In this document: piece by piece, positions 1 through 9,162 of the stretch
Numbering within the stretch: position 1 is the first letter of the stretch
Layout of the letters: the number at the start of each line of letters is the position of its first letter
From: Sphingobium ummariense RL-3
GTDB lineage: Bacteria > Pseudomonadota > Alphaproteobacteria > Sphingomonadales > Sphingomonadaceae
NCBI RefSeq assembly: GCF_000447205.1
Contig: NZ_AUWY01000100.1
Span: forward strand, 18,428 to 82,427
Length of the DNA: 64,000 nucleotides
Reading direction: 5' to 3'
Made by a program: the position numbers and the translations under genes
The notes under the pieces: generated by a model
Told to the model about the DNA's origin: nothing
Seen by the model: the letters and a program-made list of their open reading frames with translations, nothing else
Databases searched by the model: none

Positions 1-1
1 C

Positions 2-460
2 CTCGCCGCCGAGCAGGAGAAGCTGCAGCGCGACTATGATGTGCTGAAGACCCAATATGACAAGCTGCTGGCGGATCGCGAGGAGATCCGGCTGCGGGGC
101 GACGTGAAGACGGAAACCGGGTCCGCCCAGTTCCGCGTTATCCAACCGCCGAGCGCGCCCACCGCGCCCACCGCGCCGAACCGGCCGCTGCTGCTGATCG
201 GCGTGCTGGTGCTGGGCATCGGCGCCGGGATCGGCACCGCCTTCGCCATGGGGCAGCTTAAGGGCACCTTCCCGACCGCAGCGCGGCTGGAGCGAGCCGT
301 GGGCATGCCGGTGATCGGCTCCATCAGCCAGACGGTGAGCGTTGCGCAAATCGCGATCGAAAAGCAGCGGCGCAAATGGTTCGCGGGGGCGAGCGGGGGA
401 CTGGCTGCGCTGTGCCTGGTGCTGATCGCCATCGAATTCGTTCAGCGCGGCACCGCCTGA
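2..460 (+). CDS. Chain-length determinant protein, C-terminal part (XrtA/PEP-CTERM locus Wzz/GumC type), truncated by the window edge
   Basis: The frame is already open at the left edge, so the 5' end lies outside; about 152 codons are visible. The first ~50 residues are charged and helical, the end of a periplasmic coiled coil. Then come a proline-rich turn, a hydrophobic segment (starting RPLLLIGVLV), a short cytoplasmic stretch and a second hydrophobic segment near the C-terminus. Polysaccharide co-polymerases of this family sit in the inner membrane and set the length of the exported chain. The stop is 13 bases before the next gene, the tyrosine-kinase-type ATPase that normally partners it. 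Family assignment rests on this topology and on the XrtA locus downstream. Confidence 0.8.
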   Translation, partial: LAAEQEKLQRDYDVLKTQYDKLLADREEIRLRGDVKTETGSAQFRVIQPPSAPTAPTAPNRPLLLIGVLVLGIGAGIGTAFAMGQLKGTFPTAARLERAVGMPVIGSISQTVSVAQIAIEKQRRKWFAGASGGLAALCLVLIAIEFVQRGTA

Positions 461-473
461 GGAGGAACTGAGG

Positions 474-1388
474 ATGAACAAGCACAGTTCCATGTCCGGC
501 CGGGGATCGCTGATCGAGCGGGCGACCCAGGTCTATGATTTTTCCGCCGCGCTGCGCGGCCGTGCGGCCCCGCCCGTATCGGTGCCCGCCGACGCATTAC
601 CCATCCCGCAACCGGTGGCCGAGCCTATGGCGCGGGACGTCGATGTCCGCGCTCCGGCCTGGACCGGGCCGGTGCAGCCGATCGACCGGGAAAAGCTGGC
701 CGAGGCCGGCTATCTGCTTCCCGGCGGGACGGTGACGGCGATGAGCGAGGAATTCCGACTGGTGAAGCGCGACCTGCTGTCGCAACTCGCCGGCCATCCG
801 CGCGGCAACCGCATCCTGATATGTTCGGCGCACAGCGGAGAGGGCAAGACCTTCTGCGCGATCAACCTGGCGTTGAGCCTCGCTGCGGAGAAGGATCGCG
901 AGATCCTGCTGGTCGACGCCGATTTCGGCAAGCCGGGCATCCCGCAGGCGCTGGGGCTGACCAGCGGTCCTGGCCTGATGGACGCCCTTGCCGACCCGTC
1001 GCTGCCGATCGAGCAATGCGTGCTGCGCACCGACATTCCGTCGCTGTCCATCCTGCCGGCGGGGACGCGGAGCAACAACGACACCGAATATCTGGCCTCT
1101 GCGCGCACCGATGCGGTGCTGCGGCGGCTGACCGAGGGGCGGCCCGACCGGGTCATCCTGTTCGATTCGCCGCCGCTGCTGGCGGCTTCGGCTGCCGCCG
1201 TTCTGGCCAGCCATGCCGCGATCGCGTTGCTGGTGGTTCGCGCCGATCGCACCGCCGAAAGCGCGCTGCGTGACGCAGCCGGCATGTTGAAGGGGGCGGG
1301 CGCCGTGCAGCTACTGCTCAACGGCGTGCGATTCTCCGCCGGAAGCCGCCGCTTCGGCAGCTATTATGCCAAGGGGGACCAGGCGTGA
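474..1388 (+). CDS. Exopolysaccharide tyrosine-kinase-type ATPase (CpsD/CapB-like, PEP-CTERM locus)
   Basis: A 304-residue cytoplasmic P-loop protein. The Walker A motif SAHSGEGKT lies at about residues 118-126, the A' motif LLVDADF near 145-151, and the Walker B-like ILFDSPP near 228-234, the order seen in bacterial tyrosine kinases that pair with Wzz proteins. The first ~90 residues are proline-rich and variable. The C-terminus ends GSYYAKGDQA, so a tyrosine cluster is at best minimal (two adjacent tyrosines). A strong Shine-Dalgarno (GAGGAACTGAGG) precedes the ATG. Its stop overlaps the GTG start of the barrel gene by 4 bases (GTGA). Expected role: control of polymerisation/export together with the preceding membrane protein. 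Confidence 0.87.
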   Translation: MNKHSSMSGRGSLIERATQVYDFSAALRGRAAPPVSVPADALPIPQPVAEPMARDVDVRAPAWTGPVQPIDREKLAEAGYLLPGGTVTAMSEEFRLVKRDLLSQLAGHPRGNRILICSAHSGEGKTFCAINLALSLAAEKDREILLVDADFGKPGIPQALGLTSGPGLMDALADPSLPIEQCVLRTDIPSLSILPAGTRSNNDTEYLASARTDAVLRRLTEGRPDRVILFDSPPLLAASAAAVLASHAAIALLVVRADRTAESALRDAAGMLKGAGAVQLLLNGVRFSAGSRRFGSYYAKGDQA

Positions 1389-2986
1389 CCATCCGTGCTT
1401 TCATTTCCTGCACGGCGCTGGCCGCGGGGCTGGCGGGGGCCGCACCGGCCCTTGCCCAGTCGTCCGAAAAGGACCAGCGCCTGGACGTCGTGCCCTATAT
1501 CGGCGTCGACCAGGTGGTCATGGGGCCATTGAAGGGCGGCGGCGACGTGCTGACCTATACCAACGTCAACGCTGGCCTGACTGCGGAAGTGCACAATCGC
1601 CGGGTCGAGGCGGTCGTGGACGCGGAATATAACCATAGCTTCGGCTGGGGGAACCAGGCGCCCGACCAGGACGTGCTGAGCGGTATCGCCAGCGCCCGCG
1701 TCAATGTCGCGAAAGGCCTGTCGATCGCTGCGGGCGGCATCGCGACGCGGGTGCGCACCGACGGCCTGTCCGGCGCCGCGACGCTGAACGACAGCTACAC
1801 CAGCCAGGCCTATGCCGGCTATATAGGCCCCAGCTACACGACCAAGGTCGGGGACCTGGACGTCAACGCCTCCTATCGCCTGGGCTATGCCCGGCTGGAG
1901 GACGATATCGACGCTGATGCCCCTGGAGCGCGTAACGCCGGTTCGTTCGCCGACAGCTGGTCGCACCTCGTCACCGGATCGGTCGGCTTCGGGCCGGGCA
2001 CGGTCCTGCCAGTCGGCTTGGTCGCCAGCGGCGGTTATGCCCGTGAGGATGCCAGCCAGCTCGACCAGCGGTTCGAGGATGCCTGGGGCCGGGTGGACGC
2101 CACCCTGCCCGTGTCGCGTAGCGTCGCGCTGGTCGGCGGCATCGGTTACGAAGACATCCAGATCAGCCAGCGATCGCCGGTGCTCGACGCGGAGGGCGTG
2201 CCGGTCATCCGCAACGGCCGCTATGTGACCGACAAGAGCTCGCCGCGTGCGCTGGTCTATGAGTTCGACGATATCATCTGGGACGCGGGCGTGCTGTGGC
2301 GGCCGAGCCGCCGCACCGCGCTCGAGGCGCGGGTCGGCGAGCGCTATGGGTCGATGACCTATCAGGGCAGCTTCATGTGGCAGGGCCATGACAGCAGCTT
2401 CGGCGTAATGGTGTTCGATGGCATAGACAGCTTCGGACGCCTGCTGACATCCGACGTGGCGGCGCTGTCGGGCAGCAGCCTGAACATCGCGCGCAACCCG
2501 TTCACCGGCGACATCACCGGCTGTGCCTTCTCCGTCACCGGCGGCGGCCAGTGCTTCAACGACGCGCTGGCGGGCATCACCGATGCCAATTTCCGCTATC
2601 GCGGGGTTGCAGCCCAATATTCGGCCCGGCGCGGGCCGTGGGGCTGGGGCGTGGGCGCGGGCTATTCGCAGCGCAAGTTCATCACACCGTCGGGTGAGGC
2701 CGTCTATATTCGCGGCTCGCGGGACGAGAACTGGTACGGCAATGCCTCGCTGACCTACGCTTTCAACGACCGCGACAGCCTGGATACCGTCCTCTACTTC
2801 AATCATTTCGATGCCAGCGGCGGCCGTCCGGACGTGACCAATTACGGCGCTTTCACCAGCTATTACAAGGGCCTGACCCGTCGCCTGTCAGCGTCGGCGT
2901 CGGTCGGTGTGGACGGGGTCAACGCCGACGACCTCGACACCATCATCAGTGCGATGGGCCAGGTCGGCCTGCGTTACAGCTTTTAA
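1385..2986 (+). CDS. Outer-membrane beta-barrel protein of the XrtA/PEP-CTERM locus (TIGR03016-like)
   Basis: A 533-residue protein starting at GTG, overlapping the preceding stop by 4 bases. A signal peptide runs to about residue 24 (AAPALAQ). The rest is a string of alternating aromatic/polar strands with glycines, and the last residues are GLRYSF, the terminal phenylalanine typical of barrels inserted by the Bam complex. Proteins of this type sit in PEP-CTERM/exosortase loci beside the chain-length protein and ATPase and are probably involved in polysaccharide passage through the outer membrane. That role is inferred from position; the exact function is not known to me. Confidence 0.75.
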   Translation: MTIRAFISCTALAAGLAGAAPALAQSSEKDQRLDVVPYIGVDQVVMGPLKGGGDVLTYTNVNAGLTAEVHNRRVEAVVDAEYNHSFGWGNQAPDQDVLSGIASARVNVAKGLSIAAGGIATRVRTDGLSGAATLNDSYTSQAYAGYIGPSYTTKVGDLDVNASYRLGYARLEDDIDADAPGARNAGSFADSWSHLVTGSVGFGPGTVLPVGLVASGGYAREDASQLDQRFEDAWGRVDATLPVSRSVALVGGIGYEDIQISQRSPVLDAEGVPVIRNGRYVTDKSSPRALVYEFDDIIWDAGVLWRPSRRTALEARVGERYGSMTYQGSFMWQGHDSSFGVMVFDGIDSFGRLLTSDVAALSGSSLNIARNPFTGDITGCAFSVTGGGQCFNDALAGITDANFRYRGVAAQYSARRGPWGWGVGAGYSQRKFITPSGEAVYIRGSRDENWYGNASLTYAFNDRDSLDTVLYFNHFDASGGRPDVTNYGAFTSYYKGLTRRLSASASVGVDGVNADDLDTIISAMGQVGLRYSF

Positions 2987-3033
2987 GGGAGTCCGGGCTA
3001 CAGCGAAGGCTCGAGCCGGGTGGAGACGAAGAG

Positions 3034-4464
3034 ATGTATGACCAGTTCTACGGATTTGCGGGCCGCCCGTTCCAGCTGACGCCGGACCCGCACTTCTATT
3101 TCGAGAGCGCGACGCATCGCAAGGCGCTGTCCTATCTGGGCTATGGCCTGGCGCAGGGCGAGGGCTTCATCGTCATCACCGGCGACATCGGCGCGGGCAA
3201 GACCACGCTGGTCGGGCATCTGATGGCGACGATCGACCCCGCGCGCCTGACCGCCGTCAAGATCGTGTCGACCCAGGTCGAGGGCGACGACATGCTGCGG
3301 CTCGCCGCGCAGAGCTTCGGCCTTGCCGTCGACGGCCAGCCCAAGGCGCAGATCCTGCGCCAGATCGAAGGCTATCTCCATGACCAGGCGCGGTCCGGCC
3401 GGCGCACGCTGCTGATCGTCGACGAGGCGCAGAACCTGCCCGTCTCCGCGATCGAGGAACTGCGGATGCTGTCCAACTTCCAGCTGGGCGGGCAGTCGCT
3501 GCTGCAGATCTTCCTGCTCGGCCAGCCCGAGTTCCGCGACCTGATGAAGTCGCCGCAGCTTGAGCAGCTGCGCCAGCGCGTCATTGCGACCCATCATCTC
3601 GATCCGATGATGCCAAGCGAGCTGGAGCCCTATATCGTCCACCGGCTGTCGGTGGTCGGCTGGCAGGGCGATCCGGCCTTCACGCCCGATGCCTATGTCG
3701 CGCTCTATGCCGCGACCGGCGGCGTGCCGCGTCGCGTCAACGCTCTGATGAGCCGCGTGCTGTTGCTTGGCGCGATCGAGCAGCTGCATGTGATCGATGC
3801 CGATGTCGTGCATGCGGTGGTGACCGACATGGGGCTGGATATCGACGCGATGCCCGAGCCGCAGGCGCCTTCCGCGCTCGACAGCGTCGAGGAACCGGTT
3901 ACTCCGGCCCCGATGCGTGCTTTCGAGGAGCCTGCCGCGCCGGTATCCGAGCCGACCGTCGAGGAGCCCGTTGCGGCGGAATCGTCGCAGACCTTCGACG
4001 AGCCCATCGCCCCCGCTCCGGTGCGATCGTTCGATGCGCCGGCCTCCGTCGCCACCGCGGCCGAGGAAAGAGTGGAGGAGCCGTTGCCGGAATCGGAAAC
4101 GGAAACGGAAACGGAAACGGAAACGGTCCACGCGGCCGAGGAACCTTATCTTCCCGCGGAAGAAGATATGTACGAGACCCCGTCCGTCGCCGTGCTGGAA
4201 GAAATTGCCGAGCTGCGGGCCGAGATTGCGTCCTTGCGCGCGATGCAGGCCAGCCCGGCGCTGGGTTCCACCATCGATCCCGAGGCGCTCAAGGATTGCT
4301 TCATGCTGATCGAGGAACGCCTGGGCGGACTCGAAAGTCGCGCCGAGGAGCAGGACCGGGCGCTGCGCCGGGTGCTGAGCCTGTTGGTCGACTGGATCGA
4401 ACGCGACGACCGCATGGGTGACCGGCCCGAGCTTGCCGCCCTCTCGGGCTTGCCGCGAGGCTAA
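3034..4464 (+). CDS. ExeA-like AAA ATPase of the XrtA locus (TIGR03015-like)
   Basis: A 476-residue protein. Residues 1-270 form an ExeA/GspA-type AAA domain: it starts MYDQFYGFAGRPF, has Walker A GDIGAGKT at 50-57 and Walker B LLIVDEAQ at 126-133. The part after ~280 is a low-complexity Pro/Glu/Ala linker, including a run of alternating Glu-Thr made by five GGAAAC hexamers (about 4097-4126), followed by a short coiled coil (about 385-450). ATPases of this group are encoded in nearly all PEP-CTERM/EPS loci and were proposed to energise envelope secretion. The start is the first ATG, 47 bases after the barrel stop. The long acidic linker is unusual for the core family. Confidence 0.83.
   Translation: MYDQFYGFAGRPFQLTPDPHFYFESATHRKALSYLGYGLAQGEGFIVITGDIGAGKTTLVGHLMATIDPARLTAVKIVSTQVEGDDMLRLAAQSFGLAVDGQPKAQILRQIEGYLHDQARSGRRTLLIVDEAQNLPVSAIEELRMLSNFQLGGQSLLQIFLLGQPEFRDLMKSPQLEQLRQRVIATHHLDPMMPSELEPYIVHRLSVVGWQGDPAFTPDAYVALYAATGGVPRRVNALMSRVLLLGAIEQLHVIDADVVHAVVTDMGLDIDAMPEPQAPSALDSVEEPVTPAPMRAFEEPAAPVSEPTVEEPVAAESSQTFDEPIAPAPVRSFDAPASVATAAEERVEEPLPESETETETETETVHAAEEPYLPAEEDMYETPSVAVLEEIAELRAEIASLRAMQASPALGSTIDPEALKDCFMLIEERLGGLESRAEEQDRALRRVLSLLVDWIERDDRMGDRPELAALSGLPRG
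4094..4127 (+). repeat. GGAAAC hexanucleotide microsatellite inside the ExeA-like gene
   Basis: The hexamer CGGAAA/GGAAAC is repeated about five times in tandem and encodes alternating Glu-Thr. Because the unit is six bases, gain or loss of copies changes linker length without shifting the frame. Confidence 0.85.
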
Positions 4465-4485
4465 GCCTCGGCCAGGGATAGCAAC

Positions 4486-5331
4486 ATGCGAAACGCCCTG
4501 TCGGTCGATGTGGAGGACTGGTTCCAGGTCGGCGCGTTCGAGCGCACGATCCGCCGTGCCGATTGGGACGGGCTGGCCCACCGGGTCGAACGCAACACCG
4601 ACGCCGTGCTGGCGCTGTTCGCCGAGGCGGGCGTCACCGGCACCTTCTTCACCCTGGGATGGGTCGCAGAGCGCTATCCGGCGCTGATGCGGCGGATCGC
4701 CGATGCCGGCCATGAAGTGGCGAGCCATGGCTATGACCATGCGCGCGTCTTCACCTTCACGCCGGAGGAGTTCCGCGCCGACCTGCGCAAGGCGCGCGCC
4801 ATCCTGGAGGATGCGAGCGGGCAGCAGGTCAACGGTTATCGCGCGCCGAGCTTTTCCATCGACGCGCGCACGCCCTGGGCGCATCCGATCCTGGCGGAGG
4901 AGGGCTATGCCTATTCCAGCAGCGTTGCCCCGGTGCGGCACGACCATTATGGCTGGCCCGAATCGCCGCGCTTCGCCTGGAGGCCGATCGCGGGATCACC
5001 CCTGGTCGAGCTGCCGGTCACTACTGCAAAGCTGGGCGGGCGGACGCTGGCGGCGGGGGGCGGGGGCTTTTTCCGGCTGCTGCCCTACGCCTTTTCTCGC
5101 TGGGCGATCCGGCAGGTGAATGGCGAGGCGCAGCACCCAGCGATCATCTACTTCCACCCCTGGGAGATCGACCCGGACCAGCCGCGCGTGGCCGACGCCC
5201 CGCTGCGCTCGCGGGTTCGGCACTATACCAATCTCTCCGTCATGGCGGGAAAGCTGCGGCGGCTGGTCCGGGACTTTGCCTGGACTCGAGTCGACGCGGT
5301 TGCGGCGCAGGAACGGGAGCGCGTGGCATGA
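4486..5331 (+). CDS. Polysaccharide deacetylase, XrtA/PEP-CTERM locus subfamily
   Basis: A 281-residue NodB-fold protein. The N-terminus reads NALSVDVEDWFQ, giving the metal-binding Asp pair near residues 8-10. The metal-ligand motif SHGYDH is at 80-85 and the RAPSFSID motif near 120. It should remove acetyl groups from an exported or nascent polysaccharide. No signal peptide is seen, as usual for this subfamily. It begins 21 bases after the ATPase gene, and its stop overlaps the start of the FemAB gene by 4 bases (ATGA), so the two are probably translationally coupled. Confidence 0.88.
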   Translation: MRNALSVDVEDWFQVGAFERTIRRADWDGLAHRVERNTDAVLALFAEAGVTGTFFTLGWVAERYPALMRRIADAGHEVASHGYDHARVFTFTPEEFRADLRKARAILEDASGQQVNGYRAPSFSIDARTPWAHPILAEEGYAYSSSVAPVRHDHYGWPESPRFAWRPIAGSPLVELPVTTAKLGGRTLAAGGGGFFRLLPYAFSRWAIRQVNGEAQHPAIIYFHPWEIDPDQPRVADAPLRSRVRHYTNLSVMAGKLRRLVRDFAWTRVDAVAAQERERVA

Positions 5332-6395
5332 TGGCGGGCAATCGCGCCGATCTGGCGATCACCATGCTGGACCTGCACGACGGGGCACAGGCGGAAGCCG
5401 CTGACGCCTTCGTAATGGCGCAGGCGGCGGGCACGCCCTTCCACCGCCCGGCCTGGATGCTGGGGGTGGAACGGGCCACCGGCAACCATGCGCACATGTT
5501 GGCGGCCGTCGGCCCTTCCGGGCAGATCAGGGGACTGCTGCCTCTGCACCATGTGAAGAGCATGCTGTTCGGCCAGGCGCTGGTGTCATCGGCCTTCGCG
5601 GTCGATGGCGGCATCCTGGCCGACGATCCGGCGACCGTCGCGCCGCTGGCGGCCGCCGGGCAGGCGTTCGCGCGCAATATGGGCGACCTGTCGATCGAGC
5701 TGCACGGCGGCCCTTCGCCCGGGGAGGGGTGGCAGGCCTATAGCGAACATCTTGGCTTCGTCCGGCCGCTGGCGGCGGATGACGATGCCGAGTTGCTTGC
5801 CGTGCCGCGCAAGCACCGAGCGGAACTGCGCAAGGCGCTCGCCAACCCGTCCTTGAGGGTAGAGACGGGACGCGGCAGCAAGCTGGTGCGCGACCATTAT
5901 CGCGTCTATGCGACCAGCGTTCGCAATCTGGGCACCCCGGTCTTTCCCGCGCGCCTGTTCCGCGAGATGCTGGACCGCTTCGGCGATCAGGCGGACATCA
6001 TGGTCGCCTATGACGGCGATCGTCCCGTCTCGGCGGTGCTTACCCTCTATCATGGTGGGACGGCGATGCCCTATTGGGGCGGAGGCATCCATGATGCCCG
6101 CCGGCTGCGCTCCAACGAGCTTATGTACTACCGCCTGATGGGCCATGCGCGGGCGAAGGGCATGCATAGCTTCGATTTCGGCCGTTCCAAGCGCGACAGC
6201 GGCCAGGCGGCGTGGAAGAAGAGCTTCGGCTTCGAGCCGCGTCCGCTGCTCTATCACACCTGGTCCCCGGACGGGAAAGCGCGCGACATCGACCCGCGCA
6301 GCGACAAATATCAGCGCCGCATCGACCTGTGGAAGAAGCTGCCGCTGCCCGTCGCCAACCTGATCGGCCCGTTCATCGCCCGGGGCCTGGGGTGA
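5328..6395 (+). CDS. FemAB-family protein, XrtA/PEP-CTERM system-associated (GNAT fold)
   Basis: A 355-residue protein of the FemAB/peptidoglycan-bridge aminoacyltransferase superfamily (two GNAT-like halves). Typical stretches are KHRAELRKAL near 160-170, the VAYDGDRPVSAVLTLYHGG core near 225-245 and SFDFGRSKRDSG near 283-294. In PEP-CTERM loci this subfamily always sits beside the deacetylase and sugar transferase; its substrate is not established. It overlaps its neighbours by 4 bases on each side (ATGA upstream, GTGA downstream). Confidence 0.85.
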   Translation: MMAGNRADLAITMLDLHDGAQAEAADAFVMAQAAGTPFHRPAWMLGVERATGNHAHMLAAVGPSGQIRGLLPLHHVKSMLFGQALVSSAFAVDGGILADDPATVAPLAAAGQAFARNMGDLSIELHGGPSPGEGWQAYSEHLGFVRPLAADDDAELLAVPRKHRAELRKALANPSLRVETGRGSKLVRDHYRVYATSVRNLGTPVFPARLFREMLDRFGDQADIMVAYDGDRPVSAVLTLYHGGTAMPYWGGGIHDARRLRSNELMYYRLMGHARAKGMHSFDFGRSKRDSGQAAWKKSFGFEPRPLLYHTWSPDGKARDIDPRSDKYQRRIDLWKKLPLPVANLIGPFIARGLG

Positions 6396-7618
6396 CGGGG
6401 GAAGTCCTGTTCCTGTGCCATCGCGTTCCCTTTCCACCGGATCGGGGCGACAAGATCCGGTCGCACCACCTGCTGCGCCGGCTCGCGGAGGTTGCGCCGG
6501 TCCATGTCGGATGCTTCGCCGATGACGCGCGCGACATGGATTTCGCCATGGAAATGGAGGGAGTCGCTGCCAGCCAGTGCGTGCTGCGGCGGGATCGCTC
6601 CCGGATCGCGGCGGGCGTGCGCGGGCTGGCGAAGGGCCAGCCGCTGCTGGTCACGCTGTTCGATCATCCCGGTCTGCACCAATGGGTCGCCAGAACGCTG
6701 GCGCAAAGGCCGATCCGCGCGGTCTTCGCCTATTCGGCGCAGATGGCGCATTTCGTCCCCACGCTGCCGATGGCAACGCATTTCTTTATGGATTTCGTCG
6801 ATTTCGATTCGGCCAAATATGCCGCCTATGGCGCGGAAGGGTCCGGCCCGATGGCCTGGGTCAACCGGCGCGAGGGCCGCAAGCTGTTCGATTTCGAGCG
6901 CGCCGTCGCGGAGCGGGCGACGCTGTGCAGCTTCGTGAGCGAAGCGGAGGCGGCGCTGTTTCGCGCCGCGACCGGACTAGGCCCTGGGCGCGCGATCGCG
7001 ATCGAGAATGGCGTGGCGACCGACTATTTCGATCCGGTGGCGGATTTTGCACCGGTAGAGCAGGGGGAAGGGCCTTTGCTCGTCTTCACCGGGCAGATGG
7101 ACTATCGTCCCAATGTCGAGGCCGTGGAAAGCTTTGCGCGCGAGACGCTGCCGGCGATCCGCGCTGCCCGGGCCGATACGCGCTTCGCCATTGTCGGGCG
7201 CAATCCCGTAAGGGCGGTGCAGGCGCTCGCCGCGCTGCCGGGCGTGATCGTGACCGGGGGCGTGCCGGACGTGCGCGGCTGGCTGGCGGCGGCGGACGTC
7301 GTCGTCGCGCCGCTGCGGATCGCGCGCGGTATCCAGAACAAGGTGCTGGAGGCGATGGCGATGGGCCGTCCCATCGTCGCCTCGCCGCAGGCGGCCGAGG
7401 GCATCGACGCGACGGACGACGAGCACCTGTCGATCGCCGCCGATCCGGGGGCAGAGGCGGAGGCGATCCTGGCGCTGCTCGCCGATCCGGATCGCGCCGC
7501 CCGCCTGGGTGCCGCTGCGCGGGGGCGGGTCGAGCAGCGCTATCGCTGGGCGGCGACGCTGGACCGACTGCCTGACCTGGTGCTGGGCCGCCGCACCATG
7601 CGGGGATGCATGGGATGA
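6392..7618 (+). CDS. Sugar transferase of the XrtA locus, GT-B glycosyltransferase (TIGR03087-like)
   Basis: A 408-residue GT4-like glycosyltransferase. I chose the GTG at 6392 because it overlaps the FemAB stop (GTGA) and gives an N-terminus VTGEVLFLCHRVPFPPDRGDK typical of the family. The C-terminal nucleotide-sugar domain holds LVFTGQMDYRPN, then VAPLRIARGIQNKVLEAM with the conserved glutamate, and GRPIVASPQAAEGI. It would add a sugar to the lipid-linked repeat unit in the cytoplasm. Its last codons overlap the exosortase start (ATGA at 7615). Confidence 0.87.
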   Translation: MTGEVLFLCHRVPFPPDRGDKIRSHHLLRRLAEVAPVHVGCFADDARDMDFAMEMEGVAASQCVLRRDRSRIAAGVRGLAKGQPLLVTLFDHPGLHQWVARTLAQRPIRAVFAYSAQMAHFVPTLPMATHFFMDFVDFDSAKYAAYGAEGSGPMAWVNRREGRKLFDFERAVAERATLCSFVSEAEAALFRAATGLGPGRAIAIENGVATDYFDPVADFAPVEQGEGPLLVFTGQMDYRPNVEAVESFARETLPAIRAARADTRFAIVGRNPVRAVQALAALPGVIVTGGVPDVRGWLAAADVVVAPLRIARGIQNKVLEAMAMGRPIVASPQAAEGIDATDDEHLSIAADPGAEAEAILALLADPDRAARLGAAARGRVEQRYRWAATLDRLPDLVLGRRTMRGCMG

Positions 7619-9150
7619 GCGAGGGAGCGCTTCCGCTGGCGCAGGCGCCGCGGCTCGACTTCACCGGCTGGCGCGGGCATCTGACGGCGCTGGCCATCAT
7701 CGCCATGGCCGTGCTGACGCTGTTCTTCGCCGATGTCCGCAGCATGGTGTCGATCTGGTGGAACGCGTCCACCTTCGGCCATTGCCTGTTCATTCCCTTC
7801 CTGATCGCCTGGCTGGTGCAGCAGCGCCTGCCGGGCCTGCGCCAGCTGCAGCCGCAGACATGGACGCCGGGGCTGCTGTGGCTGGGTCTCGGCGCGCTTG
7901 CCTGGATGCTTGGCGAGGCGGCGGGCGTGGCCGTCGTGCGGCATGGCGCGCTGATCGTGATGCTGCAGGGCGCCGTGATCGCGCTGCTGGGACCGGCGGT
8001 TGCGCGTGCGCTGACCTTCCCGCTGTTCTACGCCTTCTTCATGGTGCCCTTCGGCGAGGAACTCGTGCCGCCGCTGCAGCTGGTGACGGCGCGCCTGTCC
8101 ATGCTGTTCCTCGGCCTGTCGGGCGTGCCCGCGCACATGGAAGGCATCTTCATCACCACGCCGACCGGCTATTTCGAGGTGGCGGAGGCCTGCTCGGGCG
8201 CGAAGTTCCTGATCGCGATGACGGCCTATGGCACGCTGGTCTGCAACGTCTGTTTCAAGAGCTGGCCACGCCGGATCCTGTTCATGACCGGCGCGCTGAC
8301 CCTGTCGGTGCTGGCCAACGGCGTGCGCGCCTTCGCCACCATCCTGGTCGCGCACCTGACCACGGTGGATGCGGCGGTGGGGTTCGACCATGTCGTCTAT
8401 GGCTGGGTGTTCTTCGCCATCATCATGATCGTGGTGATGGCGACCGCCTGGCCCTTCTTCGACCGCAAGCCCGGCGATCCCTGGTTCGATCCGCGGGCGC
8501 TGCAGGGCGCGGTGGCGGCCGGGGGACATGCAGGACGGATGGCGGGTATCGCCCTTGCGCTGATCGTCGCCGCTCCGCTCTGGCTGGCGGCAAGTGCGGC
8601 GACGGGGCATCCGCTGCCCGACAGGATCGACCTGCCGCGCGTTCAGGGCTGGTCGCGCACCGCGATGCCCCAATCCTATCCGTGGAAGCCGCGGTTCGAC
8701 GGGGCGGATCATTTCGTCATGGGGCGCTATGCGGACGCAGCGGGGCATGTCGTCGATGTTGCCATCGCCGCCTATGACCGGCAGGAGGAGAAGCGCGAGA
8801 TCGTCGGTTACGCGCAAGGGGCCGCCGATCCCGACAGCCAGTGGGTCTGGTCCTCGCCGGCGCCGGCGCCGGCCAATGCCAGGGGCGAACAGATTACCGC
8901 CCCCGGACCGGTGGTGCGGCATGTGGTCAGCTATTACCGGATTGGCGCCAACGATCCCACCGGCAGCAAGTCGCGCGTCAAGGTGGAGACGATGCTGGCC
9001 CGGCTGCTGGGGCGCGACCAGCGCGCGATCGCGATCCTGGTGTCGGCGGAGGATGGGGACGGCCGCCCGGCCGATCCGGCAATCCGCGCCTTCCTTGGCG
9101 ACCTCGGCCCAGTGAAGGATTTGGCTGACCGCGGCATCGGCATCCGCTAG
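7615..9150 (+). CDS. xrtA: Exosortase A fused to an EpsI-type domain (XrtA-EpsI)
   Basis: A 511-residue protein. Residues 1-330 are a multi-pass exosortase with the catalytic triad visible: Cys193 in EACSGAKF, Arg238 in NGVRAF and His259 in VGFDHVVYGW. After a further membrane segment (about 305-325) a soluble EpsI-like domain of ~180 residues follows (FVMGRYADAAGH, VVSYYRIG). Exosortases are membrane transpeptidases that cut PEP-CTERM proteins and hand them to the envelope or polysaccharide. The start at 7615 overlaps the previous stop; an ATG nine bases earlier is the alternative. XrtA-EpsI fusions are common in alphaproteobacteria. No PEP-CTERM substrate gene is seen in this window. Confidence 0.93.
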   Translation: MSEGALPLAQAPRLDFTGWRGHLTALAIIAMAVLTLFFADVRSMVSIWWNASTFGHCLFIPFLIAWLVQQRLPGLRQLQPQTWTPGLLWLGLGALAWMLGEAAGVAVVRHGALIVMLQGAVIALLGPAVARALTFPLFYAFFMVPFGEELVPPLQLVTARLSMLFLGLSGVPAHMEGIFITTPTGYFEVAEACSGAKFLIAMTAYGTLVCNVCFKSWPRRILFMTGALTLSVLANGVRAFATILVAHLTTVDAAVGFDHVVYGWVFFAIIMIVVMATAWPFFDRKPGDPWFDPRALQGAVAAGGHAGRMAGIALALIVAAPLWLAASAATGHPLPDRIDLPRVQGWSRTAMPQSYPWKPRFDGADHFVMGRYADAAGHVVDVAIAAYDRQEEKREIVGYAQGAADPDSQWVWSSPAPAPANARGEQITAPGPVVRHVVSYYRIGANDPTGSKSRVKVETMLARLLGRDQRAIAILVSAEDGDGRPADPAIRAFLGDLGPVKDLADRGIGIR

Positions 9151-9162
9151 AGGGGGGCCGAT

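Noticed and set aside
1364..2806. Open frame of 480 codons on the minus strand
   Set aside because: Shadow of the outer-membrane barrel gene, which fits its operon by a 4-base overlap.
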